A DNA stretch of 64,000 nucleotides from Telopea speciosissima (taxonomy: Eukaryota; Streptophyta; Magnoliopsida; Proteales; Proteaceae): assembly GCF_018873765.1 (NCBI RefSeq), contig NC_057924.1, positions 5,456,001-5,520,000 on the forward strand. The letters run 5' to 3'. Made by a program: the position numbers and the translations under genes. Shown piece by piece: positions 24,001 through 35,012 of this stretch; positions within the stretch are counted from its first letter, which is position 1, and every line of letters begins with the position of its first letter. The notes below the pieces were generated by a model. That model searched no databases. It had not been told where the DNA came from and saw only the letters and a list, made by a program, of their open reading frames with translations.

Positions 24001-27000
24001 ACAAAAATGTTGCAATAAGCACTAATACACATAGGAACCATAAGATAAGAAATTAAACCACCAATAGTGGTTTAAGAACCTTCCTACACGCATAGTTCAA
24101 GACCTTGCGAGATCTCGCCGAGTTTCTCGGTTTTTGGAAAAGCCGAGACGAGACTGCCTGCGAGTCTCAAAAGTGCAATATCTCGGCGATCTCGGTTTCG
24201 ACCCATTTTTTTTAACCCACCTACCACCTAAATACCTTACCTAACTCGACAAAACTCAACATATCTCGGCGAGATCTCGGGTCCAGATCTCGGGTTAACC
24301 CAAAGTTGAGGCTTCGAGTTGGAAAAAAAAAAATGCACCAACTCGGCGAGATCTCGACTCGTCTCGGTTTTTCCAAGAGCCGAGTTGGTACCGAGACCCG
24401 AGTTTTAGTACCTTGCCTACACGAAATCACGTTCTATTGTGCATGTAGGATAATTACTTTCAAACTAAACATGGTAATAGTTCCATAGCCCATAATATAT
24501 CCGTTTCAATTGATATTATGTACAAATACCTAATTTCTTCCTTATATTTTGGGACTCTCCCTCACTTTTGTGTTTTCTTTCATAACATTGATTTTATAAG
24601 AAATCTAGAAAATCATAATTTGTTTTATAATATACTATAGCAGTATAGCTCATGTGATGATAGGCACGTAGATTGCATAGTTTATCAAAGAAATGGAAAT
24701 ATTTTTGTGCTTTTGTTAATTTGTCATAAAAATATATTGCACCAATGCAAATGGTGCTGAATATGCTCTTAAAATCTCCCCATGATTTTATTTGTTTTGC
24801 TATAATTTTTAATGCATCATCTATCAAACATTAATATTTTATGGAATTAAATAGTTTTTCTTCAGAAAAATTACCCGGAGCCGTCCACTTTGTGGGCAGG
24901 CCTAGTCAGATCTGATGTGAAGCATTCTTATGTCTGATGTATAGATGTATATTTTTTCCTATCTCCCCTTTTTCTTAGCCCTTATGTGGCATTTTTTAAA
25001 AATATTTTCATAAAAAAACACTGCAGTAAATAAAATAATCGAATACCATGAATTTGTAAACTGGACCAACCTTTACCTCATTTTAAAATTACAGCCAGTC
25101 ATACACATCCCAGTTTTTATTTGCAAGTTGGTTTTCTCTTCCACCCGTTATCACCCATTTTTCCAGAAATAATTAATATAAACTGTAGTTCATGAGAAAG
25201 TACAGTAATAATTGTTGGCATTTATGTTTTTGCATTATAATGCCATCAATCGAGATTATAAGTAAACAAAACAAAAAAAAACAGGATTTATGAAATTGCA
25301 GCATTTTCTTTAAAAGAAGGGATGCTGGGACCTCAAATTTCTAATAGTATCTTCAAGTGATAATATTACTACATTGGTGCTTTTTTTTTGGTTAAAACTG
25401 ATAATGTATATAATATTCATTAGAAGTGGTGCTTTATTTACATATGGACACTGTAACATCCTGTTCAAAGTTAGTGAAAGGATGCAACTTAGAAGCTGAA
25501 TTTAATTTGTTTGCCTTTTTGAGCTAAGGCCTCACTCTAGCGGAAAACTGTAAATATTCAATCTTGTACTGGTCATGTGCTTTATCAATGGAGCACAGAC
25601 CTGAACAAGTTCGTGTATGATGTGTAACTGCACTAGCGGGAATAAGGGGGAAGATTCATATTTTGTCAAACATTATGTTAACATACAAAATTTTTTACCT
25701 CTTTCATTCCCAATCATTAACAGGCCAGAAGTCTTCCAACAGATAAGCTCAGGGTCATATACGTTGTAGTTAATGTTGGAATATACATTATACAGGTATG
25801 TTTTTGTCTCTTACAAAATTACCTTCTTCTGTTCCACGTACAAGATACTGTATTTTCACTTCCAGGTTGATTTGATTGCCAATCTGTTATTTTATCTGTT
25901 GCATTCTAGTTGGCCTCTACTGTTTTTCCGTCCCATTGAGCACCTTGTAGTATTTGCATGTCCTTGTTTTATTGTTCTATATGCTGGCATTTAGTCTAAG
26001 ATCTCTGCTTCTTGTTTTTTTTTGGTTGAGAGGGGTGGGGGTGAAGGTTCATATGAAATTGATTATATTCATTTGATTATTGGAGTTGGAGGGGGAACTC
26101 AATCTTGGGTCTTGGCTACAAGAAGCCAAAGACCTTACCAGCTGAGCTAGCTGGCACCTTCTAAGATATCCGATTTTGTTGCTAGTTGGTCGTGCTTGTT
26201 GTATACTTTGTTATTTGCACAATCTCTGTGGGTTATTACAATTACAAATTTATATTCTCAAGGGGATTATTCAGTTACATGAATTCACTATTTAAACCTC
26301 GACAGTGCTTTAGGCATTTTGACGCTTCTATTATTTGGTATTTCTTCTGTATAATCTTAGACCATTTTTTTTTAATCAGGTTTGTATTTGGATATACATG
26401 TGGATCAATGACAACAGCGTTGTGGAAACTATTGGCAAGATATTTATTGCAGGTTTATCATCGGAACTTGTATCCTTGTCATTTTACAGTCAAAGAGGTC
26501 TCATGATGATACCTGAGACTCTTCCCCGAATATTTCTATGTAATATCTACACTTGTTGATGTGCAATTTTTTGTTCATTTTCTTTCCAGTTGTATCATTT
26601 ACTGCAGCACTCGGTTTCCTTTTTTATGGAGGAAGGTGAGTTTTTTCAACTTGAAAAGCATCTATAATAAATCTAGATTCTTGTTAAATGTATCCATTGT
26701 CAGTTTAGATGCTTTGGTATCTAATGGAGTTAATGTTCTACTTGCAGGCTATTTTTCATGCTGAGGCGCTTCCCTATTGAATCTAAAGGGCGAAGAAAAA
26801 AGCTTCATGAGGTGTGTACTTTTATGTTATCAGTTCAACAATCTGATTCGTTAGATTTGGTGCTAGAATAATGGTCACAAATCTTGTTACAGGGTAATGT
26901 TTTAGGGGAAAAAAAAAACTATTTTGCTTATACTGCATTAGATTGGGGAAAATCTTGGGTTAGCAAATAATACCTTTAAAATTTAAGTATATTGAGAAAT

Positions 27001-30000
27001 GACATTCACACAATTTTAGCATGAAAGGAACTAAATCCTCATTATTAGGGAAATTACTACTAAGTCAGCTCGTGAGAATTAATACCTCTATTTGGTTAAT
27101 CCGATAAAATTCTGATCTTGCAATGAGTTGAACCCGCAAATCATATAGCTTACCAGTATTATCGTAGATATTTTAATGACATTCATGATCAGAATTCACC
27201 ATCTAGAACAAGACTTCATTGAACCGGCCATAGTGCATGAGGCTCCTGCCTCTGTGGGGTCTTTGGGGGGGGGGGTCATAATGTATGCAACCTTAACCCT
27301 GCTTCGCAGAGAGGCTGTTTCCAGATTCGAACCCGCAACTACTAGGTCGCAATGGATAAACCTTACCATTGCGCTGAGGTCCGCCCTCTGAGCCTCTGAA
27401 TTTTTAATGGAGAATAAAAAGTGAAGAACCAAAATTGAATGATTCACTTTCCATAGCAAACGTCTGCAAGAGATGAGTGGAAATATTATGTTAAAGGCAA
27501 AAGTGTCTCTGATTGGGCACGCACACTACCAAAAAGTTTTCTGGACAGGCATTGCTAGTTTTGCCACATACAAGGGTGATTTGATGATTTGGACCATTTA
27601 GTTATGTAGGGAATGGTCTGAATTGGCCGCATGTAAAATTTTAGACGCAAATTTTATCATTTAACCTCCCTTGTGATGGCATACTCTCTCATCTATGTCC
27701 ATACATCCCCTCGGTACTCCATGCATCCTCTTGGTAATCCTGAATTTTTTACTACTTTATTTTGTCACATGTCAAACTCTGTTTGGTCTGAAACTTGACA
27801 TGAGAAAGGGGTCCTTAGGATATACCAATTTTTGAAATTTCATCTCCATCGGCATCTGATGTTGTCATGTGGCAAAAATAGCTGCCCATCTACAATAGCG
27901 TTTGTTGGTGCCCTTCCAAAAAAACTTGAGCCTGATTGAAGTATATATTTTAAAAGAATAAGAAGATACACTTATGACCAACGGTCTAACCTGTCTCCGA
28001 CATGGGGGTTCTAGATAACTCGGTCTAAACTTTCCATTCGTGTTTTACATTTTATCAGCCAAGGATGGATAGCAAAGTTGACATTCACTTTGCTTCCTAG
28101 CTAAGTAAACTATCAATTTTGAGGCTCTAATGTGGTGTGTTTATTGCAGGTTGGATCAGTTACAGCAATATGTTTCATCTGCTTTCTCATCAGATGCTGT
28201 GTGGTGAGTACATGGTTTCAGGAAATACTATTTGTTAAATACTTTGTGGAAAACCTACTTATTATGCTTAAAAGAATCAGCTTAGTTACTTATGCAACAG
28301 TACTTCCGGATCATAGACCTTAGAAAAAGTGCTTATAGTGCCTGTGTCATGCATCTGGTGGCCCTAATAGAAGCTTCCGAGGATCACCTTTCAGTGAGAC
28401 ATCTAGGAGATCTGGAGGGTGAAAGGCTGATAAGACAATCTAAATCATCTGATCTGTCGTTGGACTTGGGAAATAGTCGGGAAGCAATTCTGAGGAGGAG
28501 AGAGTTATCTTTGTTATATCTCAGTTCCAATCCTCTTGGATGCAAATGAAACAAAACCTTAATGACAAACCTGAAACTTTTATGCAGTAGCTTTGTCCCT
28601 TTTGCAATACCAAGATCACACCTGATACTATGGGATTTTGGCTAAGCAGAAAAGTGTCTGACCATGAACCCTCACTTCATCACAGCATGTCAACTTTTGA
28701 CCTGGCAGTTCCACTTAGTGAAACATAGGATACATCACATTCCAAATTCCAACTTGGATTTTCATGTTTGCATCGTGATTAAACTGCATGCCAAGTCATA
28801 TTCGCAAAAATGAATTAAGTCCAGAAATTACCAGCTTATCGTTTGGTGGAGTTAATTACTTGGAGACCTGTGTTATTGATAATGAATTAAACAGAAATTT
28901 ATTTATCAAAATTTTTTTTTAAAAATGATGCACTTCCTGTTCTTATTAAAAAATTCCATCATCATGATCCAAAGTTAAGGTGAGTCATGGAAATTGGCTG
29001 AAGTTGCAGTGTGTGTGTGTGAGAAAGAGAGAGAGAGATGGGACCAATATTTTGTTTTCTGTTGTGAACCCTCTGTTAGAAATTCTTTGGGTTTTGTGAA
29101 ACCCTAATCTATCTCCATACAGTGAACTAGAACAAGATTGAAAGAACGAGAAAAACAATGTGTACCTTGCACCCACGTATGTTGGAGAAGAACAATATAG
29201 AATAATCCCCTTTATGTCGCCATCCTTCGCGAATGAAGCCTTGATCAGGATCTTCTCTAGTATCCTTGTCTCACACACACCTCTCACATTCTTGGTGGGA
29301 AGAACAGAGAACGAGATCAAGTGACTGCAGGGACCTCAACCTTGTATTTGTAATAAATACAAACCCTAATCCAATCCACCCCCGCAATGGAAAAGACTAG
29401 TATACTCCATTAACCTTAAAGTAGTCCTAAGCCGGGTTTTTTGCCCATGGATCCCACCAATAGATTAGGGTATAATTAATTAATCCCAATATATTATGGA
29501 AATATCTTACACCCTCAACTTTTCAGTGTTTTAAAATGGGGGAATAAATGGAAACAGTAAGTAGCTTTCACACCTGTTCAGGGAAATCTTCTGTATGATT
29601 ATTCAATACTTGAGCACATTAATTTATTATGATCTACTAGGAGCACGGGTGGAATTAGTTGAGGGATTCAGTAGCACTGTAGCAGTCAAGAAAGGAAAAT
29701 ATGAAATGTCGATTCCGGGATTGATCTCTCTGTTTGCTTCTTTTGGCTAAATTGATGGTGTGGTTCATGCATCTGGAAAGAATCAAAGTTCTTAAATTTG
29801 CTAGAACCACATCTTAAAGGCTCCAGATTTGACAGAATAAAGAAAATTGGAAATTTTGACAAGGATCTGGAATTGATGCAGTTTCAGGAAAACCAGATTA
29901 TTCAGGTAATTACCAAACAGTCCTTAGACCATGTACTTATGAGTTAAATATTTTGAAAATGTTAAGAAGAGGAGAATGGTCAACAGGGACTAGAAAAGAA

Positions 30001-32013
30001 GACTTGTAACTGAACAATGACAAGCCGAGCTGTACTATAAGTCTAGAAAAGTCGTCCAGTCCTTGGAGATAGAACCAACCAAGAAAAATATTATCTTAAT
30101 GCAGTTTAGAGTGAAACGAAGGAAAGTTTAGAACAGAGCAGGTTGTATAGCAGGCGTAAATATGGAATTGAGAATTGAAGACCAACTTCAAAACTTTAAG
30201 AGAACTAGATAACAGGAGAGGGTATCAAATTTGAAGGCAAACTATCGTCTAACAAGAGAGAGATTATCTAAGTAACCTGAAATAAAGTAAGAAAACAGGG
30301 GTTCCACCCAGTATAGAAGTAAGAAGAGAATAAGGATAAAAGATGAGAGTTATGGAGAGGTATCACCAGGTTGCAGTAGAAGTTGAGAACCAGAACTAAA
30401 AGAAAAAGTAGAGGAGGAAGCCATCAGCCAGAAAAGAAGCCTTCCAATTCACCACGTACGCACAAGATTGCAGTACCAAATCACTTTGAAAAGCTCAATT
30501 TCTATTAATCACTCGTGTCTGGTCAATGGGGGTTATTACATATATATCGGTGCAACTTCTTGTCACCAAAGTGAACTAAGAAATTGTAACCTTTTAATTG
30601 CCCCTTGTCTTATTCCTAGAAGTTATTAATGCAGTATTTGATGCAGGGGTGAAAAAGGGTTTTCACTTTTCAAAAAGTTGAAAGTTATTTAAAGTAGTTT
30701 TTAATACAGTGTTTATATGAAACGATAGGATTTACCCTCATTAAAAAAAAAGTATGTTATCTTAAAAGGGCAAAAATGATAGGTTCACCACATTGATTAC
30801 AATAAGATTTCCCCTACATATATAAAGATCTTTTGAAATGCCTAACTAGACTGACAATTGGATTCTTCATCACTCTTAGAGTCCTAATAAAGTAAACAAA
30901 CTTAAATCCGGACTCCATTCTAAAATCTTGATCTAATTCAAACTCCTTTAACATTGCAAACTAAGACTCTTACTGCAACTAATCTTGTACTCAGATCACA
31001 CCCTAACTTATGGCTTATAATTAAGGTCCAGGACTACAAAGAACCCATAAACAAGTGGTCTAAGGTGCAGAACCCATTCATAGCCCAAAAAATAGTGTCC
31101 GTGGGCCCAGTCGGGGCAGTCTTGACTATACCAAGGGGATGTAATTCCAGTTTTTTGGCGGGCTTGAGCCTTTAGATAGAAGAAAATCTGTTGGATGGGA
31201 TTCTGTGATTTACTTTTATTTTCTTTTTCTAAAGCAAACAAAAAGATTATGTTAGATAGTAGGTTAGATGATAGAAATATGTGCATCCGTGTTTCCAGAT
31301 CCCTCAACAAGAAAGCATGGGGCTGCCCTGGGTTGGAATTGTTATAAATATAATCCCTGCTTCCCTACCTAGGGAACCCCACTCAAGAATCTGTACCATG
31401 AGGATTTGCATGATAAAATCAGTTATTTTGTACTGGTGCTGATCTGGTTAAGTATAAGGAGTACGTCATTGTTGCGTTTGAATATAGCATCAACACTATG
31501 CGTTCCACTGTTTCTTGGAGTTTAACAATCTCTGAGGCATCTTTTGTGCATATGTTTTTTCTGTTATTGCCTTACATTGTTCAATGTATCCACCTTTAGT
31601 TGATTGTAAACCCCATTGTTCTCCTATTTCTGTTCCATGCTTTTTCCCCCCATTTCCTTGCAGTGGAAATCTATTGTTAGGCTGCAAGGAATTGGATGCA
31701 TGCTCCGACACTGGTATTAATTCAGGAGTCATGAATTGCAGGTAGCATTATCCGCTTTTGACTCAGATGCATCTCTTTACGTGTTGGATCATCCGGTCTT
31801 GAACTTCATCTATTACATGGTAATGTTTGAAGGACATGCTGATATATTTACTTCAAATTTCATTCTTAAGTAGTATCCATGTTTTTCTTAGATTTTCTGA
31901 AGATTTTATTGCCAAAACAGCTGGTTGAGATCCTGCCATCAGCACTTGTTCTCTATATCCTGCGGAAGCTACCCCCCAAAAGGGTATCAGCACAGTACCA
32001 CCCAATCCGTTAA
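21079..32013 (+). CDS. TOM1/TOM3/THH1-family membrane protein, 11 exons, 288 aa
   Basis: Family of seven-span tonoplast/endomembrane proteins named for Arabidopsis TOM1 and TOM3, which tobamoviruses use to anchor their replication complex. The normal host role is poorly known. Exons: 21079-21228, 21642-21732, 21813-21865, 23712-23804, 25724-25795, 26380-26452, 26590-26635, 26748-26811, 28150-28203, 31742-31819, 31921-32013 (TAA); 867 bases, phase-consistent. Diagnostic text: [18 protein letters not shown] (exon 2), [19 protein letters not shown] (exon 4), [16 protein letters not shown] (exon 8), [19 protein letters not shown] at the C terminus. Ten of the eleven acceptors and nine of the ten donors are canonical; the donor after exon 4 is GC (CAG/GCAAGT). 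Length matches the family (about 290-300 aa). The assignment within TOM1/TOM3/THH1 is not settled by eye. A truncated duplicate lies downstream at 33.4-34.7 kb. Confidence 0.93.
24085..24420. repeat. GAGATCTCGG-rich repeat in intron 4 of the TOM-like gene
   Basis: Dense CGAGATCTCG, TCTCGGCGA and GAGACGAG words in both orientations, bounded by ACCTTGCGAGATC and GTACCTTGCCTACA. A related block lies at 57300-57520. Looks like a decayed, self-complementary DNA element. Confidence 0.45.
26003..26159 (-). mobile_element. tRNA-derived SINE in intron 5 of the TOM-like gene
   Basis: On the minus strand the head reads GGTGCCAGCTAGCTCAGCTG, an A-box-like tRNA start, and the T run at 26014-26022 is its A tail. 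TCTAAGAT flanks both sides (25995-26002 and 26160-26167). The tRNA-like head alone is not a tRNA gene. Confidence 0.7.
27228..27393 (-). mobile_element. Au-type SINE, antisense, in intron 8 of the TOM-like gene
   Basis: Read on the minus strand it starts AGAGGGCGGACCTCAGCGCA and carries the B-box-like GGGTTCGAATCTGG, then AGCAGGGTTAAGGTTGCATA and CAGAGGCAGGAGCCTCATGC. This is the conserved layout of the plant Au SINE. Two further copies are at 38790-38895 and 59982-60144. Target repeats were not resolved. Confidence 0.8.
28292..28549 (+). other. Unexplained open frame in intron 9 of the TOM-like gene
   Basis: An 85-codon frame that ends with TGA. Just inside its start is an acceptor-like CTTATGCAACAG, after which the text [20 protein letters not shown] ... 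[20 protein letters not shown] is non-repetitive and of protein-like composition. It matches no family I recognise. It might be an exon captured from elsewhere, a remnant of an alternative 3' exon, or chance. Confidence 0.25.
29074..29511 (-). mobile_element. Solo LTR, probably Ty1/copia, in intron 9 of the TOM-like gene
   Basis: A 438-bp unit with TG...CA ends (TGTTAGAAATTC ... ATCTTACA) flanked by the 5-bp duplication CCCTC (29069-29073 and 29512-29516). On the minus strand a TATTTATTACAAATACAAGG stretch looks like the promoter of the LTR. No internal region remains, so LTR-LTR recombination has removed it. Fossil. Confidence 0.75.
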
Positions 32014-32703
32014 GCTAGCATTATCTTCATCCTCGAAGGGTTTACTTATTTAGAACTCAAAAAGTTCTCGGATAAACAAGACAAGCGGACAAGAGGAGAA
32101 AATGAATGCAGATTGTGAAGCTGGTATGGCTCACAGCCATGGCAATTCTACTGCATGTTATATATATGATGCTCTTCCAAGCTCGCGGAAGAGATTTGTT
32201 TACCGGGTTGCAGGTCTTGGTTTTGGAAAGGGCACCAAGAGTGTTTGAGTATTTGATAATATCTATGTTTCATTTACTTGACAAATTGATGTGGAAATTT
32301 TTGCAGGGTGTTTGTAGTGGTTCTAGAGGGTCCCAACTTTCCATTTCTGTTTTCTGAAGAGTTCAGATTTAGCAAGGGACCTGCAAAAACAAAATTTGTA
32401 ACATTGAAGTTCAACATTTATTTATCAATATTTTTTTTAGGTTTAGCTGATTGGATTTTATCAATTGAGTCATCCTAGAAATGAATTTGCCTCCATACCT
32501 GTGATTTCTGGGTGTTATTATTTTGCACATATTCTTTTAGGAATGCTCTGGAAAATTTTTTGAGCCAGAAATCTTTCTATTTTTTCTTTTGGATGTGTAA
32601 ATTAAAAAGGGGTGCAACAACTTTCATCCAAGCATGCTTAACTGAGGGATTCGGTTCATCAATGCTGATATGTTCGCACCCTAATCTTGTCATTTCTTCC
32701 AAT

Positions 32704-32858
32704 AAAAAATTTCATGAAGGCCTATCCGGATGGCTAAAAAATATTCAAGAGTACAATCATAAAGGCCTGTTTGATAGGTAAAATATATTCAACAGTATAC
32801 ATTTTGTACTCTTTTGAATATTTTTTAACTATCCAGACGGGCCTTTATGAAATTTTTT
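32704..32858. repeat. 155-bp foldback with three related units
   Basis: The left arm AATTTCATGAAGGCCTATCC ... AATATTCAAGAGTACAA pairs with the right arm TTGTACTCTTTTGAATATT ... GGGCCTTTATGAAATT. The loop repeats the left-arm text in diverged form (AAGGCCTGTTTGATAGGTAA). Most likely a MITE. A small-RNA hairpin is possible. Confidence 0.7.
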
Positions 32859-33187
32859 TGTAGAAAGAGGTGCTCAGGCTGGCCCAAACAATGCTTGGTT
32901 CTTTGTTCTTGAAGTTGGAACTAAGATCCTCTATTGTCGTTCGTCGCAGAGAGAGAGGAGTGAAGCTTACGAGCAGCTAAGATCTCTGTTGGCTTCACCG
33001 GCGTAGAGAGAGAAAGAGAGAGAGAGTTCTGGGGTAGTAGCTTTTAACCCAGGTTCAGACTTTACCTCATAGCAAGGGTTACCGTTGGATGTAGAGTAGG
33101 ACATGTGTCAATCGCCCACCAGTACACTGGTATTGCACTGTCCCGATTTATTCCCAAGAACAAAAAAATGAATTGATATTAACAAAC

Positions 33188-33355
33188 GGATTTCTGTTAT
33201 GGGAGTGTGGCCTATGTTATGTTAGTACTCCCATGAGTCTATCTCTCTCCTCTTCATATGAAAACATATATTTGTCCTCTTATTTTGAGGAGGAGAAAGA
33301 TAAATACATAAGATTGCTGACGTAGGCTACACTCCCAAACAGAGAATTACTTCCC
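33188..33355. mobile_element. Foldback MITE family F1, copy f
   Basis: Same layout as 18732-18900: GGGAGTGTGGCCTATG on the left, CGTAGGCTACACTCCC on the right, end ACTTCCC. It is more diverged. It lies just upstream of the duplicated TOM promoter. Confidence 0.8.
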
Positions 33356-33409
33356 TTCTGTTATTTAGAGAAACAGAAGTATTAGATGCAGGCCTGCACC
33401 TAAAAATCC

Positions 33410-34045
33410 TCAAAGCCCCCTAGTACACGCATCCATAGGTGGGAGATTTCATTCCACCCGTGCAGCGTGAGGCGTGCCACACGCCGATACCCTACATTTA
33501 CATGCCACACAAACACATTCAGATGACGTCATGTCGACCTCTGCCGCGCCCACCACTTCCCGTTAAAGGGCATAATTGGATCGAAAAATGCTCTATCTGA
33601 TTTGATTTTTCTCTCCCTCTCTTTTCTTGATTTTTTACACTCTCTTCTTAGGTGGGAGACTGCGGAGGAGCCGAGAGGTGAATTACGTCTCTTTCTTAGA
33701 CCGTCTGGAATGCTGATCTCTTCCCTCTCGTTCTCTTTCGATTCGTTCTTCTCTCTGTATCTAGTTCCTATGGTGGTTTTCACTCTATTCTCGGATTCTG
33801 AGTTTTAAGCTAAACGAAGCTAAGCGAAGGAATGACGACGAGAATGTTTGTAAACATGGCCTCCACGAAGCTCCGTGCCTTGTTTTCTAATTGGCAGGAT
33901 GGGATCTTCTTCTCTCTCTGCGCTACTTATGTCCTCGTCTCCGCCGTTGCTCTTGTTAATGAGTCTACTCGCTGGCAGGATGGGATCTTCTTCTCTCTCT
34001 GCGTCACTTATGCCCTCGTCTCTGCCGTTTCTATGGTCTGCTTCC

Positions 34046-34089
<44 letters not shown>

Positions 34090-34680
34090 GGCCGATTTGA
34101 TTAAATTAGTTTTGGTTTATAATAAAAAATGTGGTTGTTAAAGTTGGAATCTTTTTCTTCTTCTCACGATCTTGTCTTTTTTTGTTGTTGTTGTTGTTGC
34201 TAATGTTTTGCAGATTCAATTAATTAGGATTCAACTGCGAGTGCCGGATTATGGTTGGACTACACAGAAGCTTTTTCATGTTATGAACTTCATTGTAAAC
34301 GGAGGTGGTGACTTTACTTTAATTAATGCCGGCCTTTGATCATTCTGTCGTTGTATCAGTTTGAAATTAATTTTATTTATTTTTCCCCTAATTTAATTCG
34401 ATCTGTCTATCTGGGTTTACACATTGCATTGCAGTGCGTGCACTTGTTTTTGGATTTTACAAGCAAAAAGTGTTTGTTTTATCTCCAAAGGTCATCATCA
34501 CTTCAGTGTTGTTGGTTCTTCCCGGTCTTTTGATCTTCTCAACATACGCCTTACTTGTCCTATATTGGGCAGAGATTTATCATCAGGCAAGTGGAAAAAT
34601 ACTTTTAGATTCTTATTTACATTTGAGCTGATGATGATGGCCTTTTGCTATATATCATACAGGGATCAAGTAAGGTTCCA
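33410..34680 (+). pseudogene. Truncated duplicate of the TOM-like gene (promoter plus exons 1-4)
   Basis: Homologous to 20500-21865 and 23712-23880. Exons: 33832-34035, 34214-34304, 34435-34586. The third corresponds to exons 3 and 4 of the full gene joined with no intron between CCAAAG and GTCATC. Introns 1 and 2 are still present but shortened. Exon 1 carries an in-frame 81-bp tandem duplication of the first membrane segment ([10 protein letters not shown] twice), and two single-codon insertions keep the frame. The frame is open over 149 codons, and if the GC donor (CAG/GCAAGT at 34587) is not used it continues 14 codons to a TGA at 34629-34631. No exons 5-11 follow before the Derlin gene. 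Either a decaying partial copy or a short TOM-like gene; the promoter, with its TGACGTCA site, came along. Confidence 0.8.
34043..34087. repeat. (TC)n microsatellite
   Basis: About 22 TC units in intron 1 of the truncated TOM-like copy. The full gene has only a short CT-rich stretch at this place. Confidence 0.95.
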
Positions 34681-34904
34681 ATAAGCCCTAATAATGGTTC
34701 CTCCTCCAGATTAATGGTTCTTTCCCTAACGAGCTGTTCAAGAAAACTTCAACTTGAATCTCCTTGATGTAGTAGAAGATCCTCAAAGACAAACCATGAT
34801 TTCTTCTCCAAAAACCTAGGGTTTTCAAAATCTTGACCGATCTCATTACTCTAAAGAGCAAGAGAGGAAGGGAGAAGAGAGAGAGAAAGAGAGGCAGGGA
34901 CGAT

Positions 34905-35012
34905 CACCAAAGGGGGGGGGGGGGGGGAGGAATTCGCCCAAGCATGGCTGGTCGGGGGGGGGGGGGGGGGAGGAATTCGCCCAAGCATGGCTGGTCGTCC
35001 CCCCTTTGGTGT
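34905..35012. repeat. Poly-G-bounded tandem duplication inside a foldback
   Basis: Two copies of AGGAATTCGCCCAAGCATGG + CTGGTCG, each preceded by a long G run, lie between CACCAAAGGGGGG and CCCCCCTTTGGTG. The whole can fold back. Homopolymer lengths are likely to be unreliable in assembly. Confidence 0.75.

Larger units (their letters stand above)
32014..33400. other. Spacer between the TOM-like gene and its partial copy
   Basis: Contains the TOM-like 3' trailer, the foldback at 32704-32858 and one F1 MITE (33188-33355). No other gene seen. Confidence 0.6.

Noticed and set aside
26090-26160. tRNA-like stretch with AGCTCAGCTGGTAAGG on the minus strand
   Set aside because: It has an A tail and flanking target duplication, and lacks a foldable anticodon arm, so it is a tRNA-derived SINE head and not a tRNA gene.
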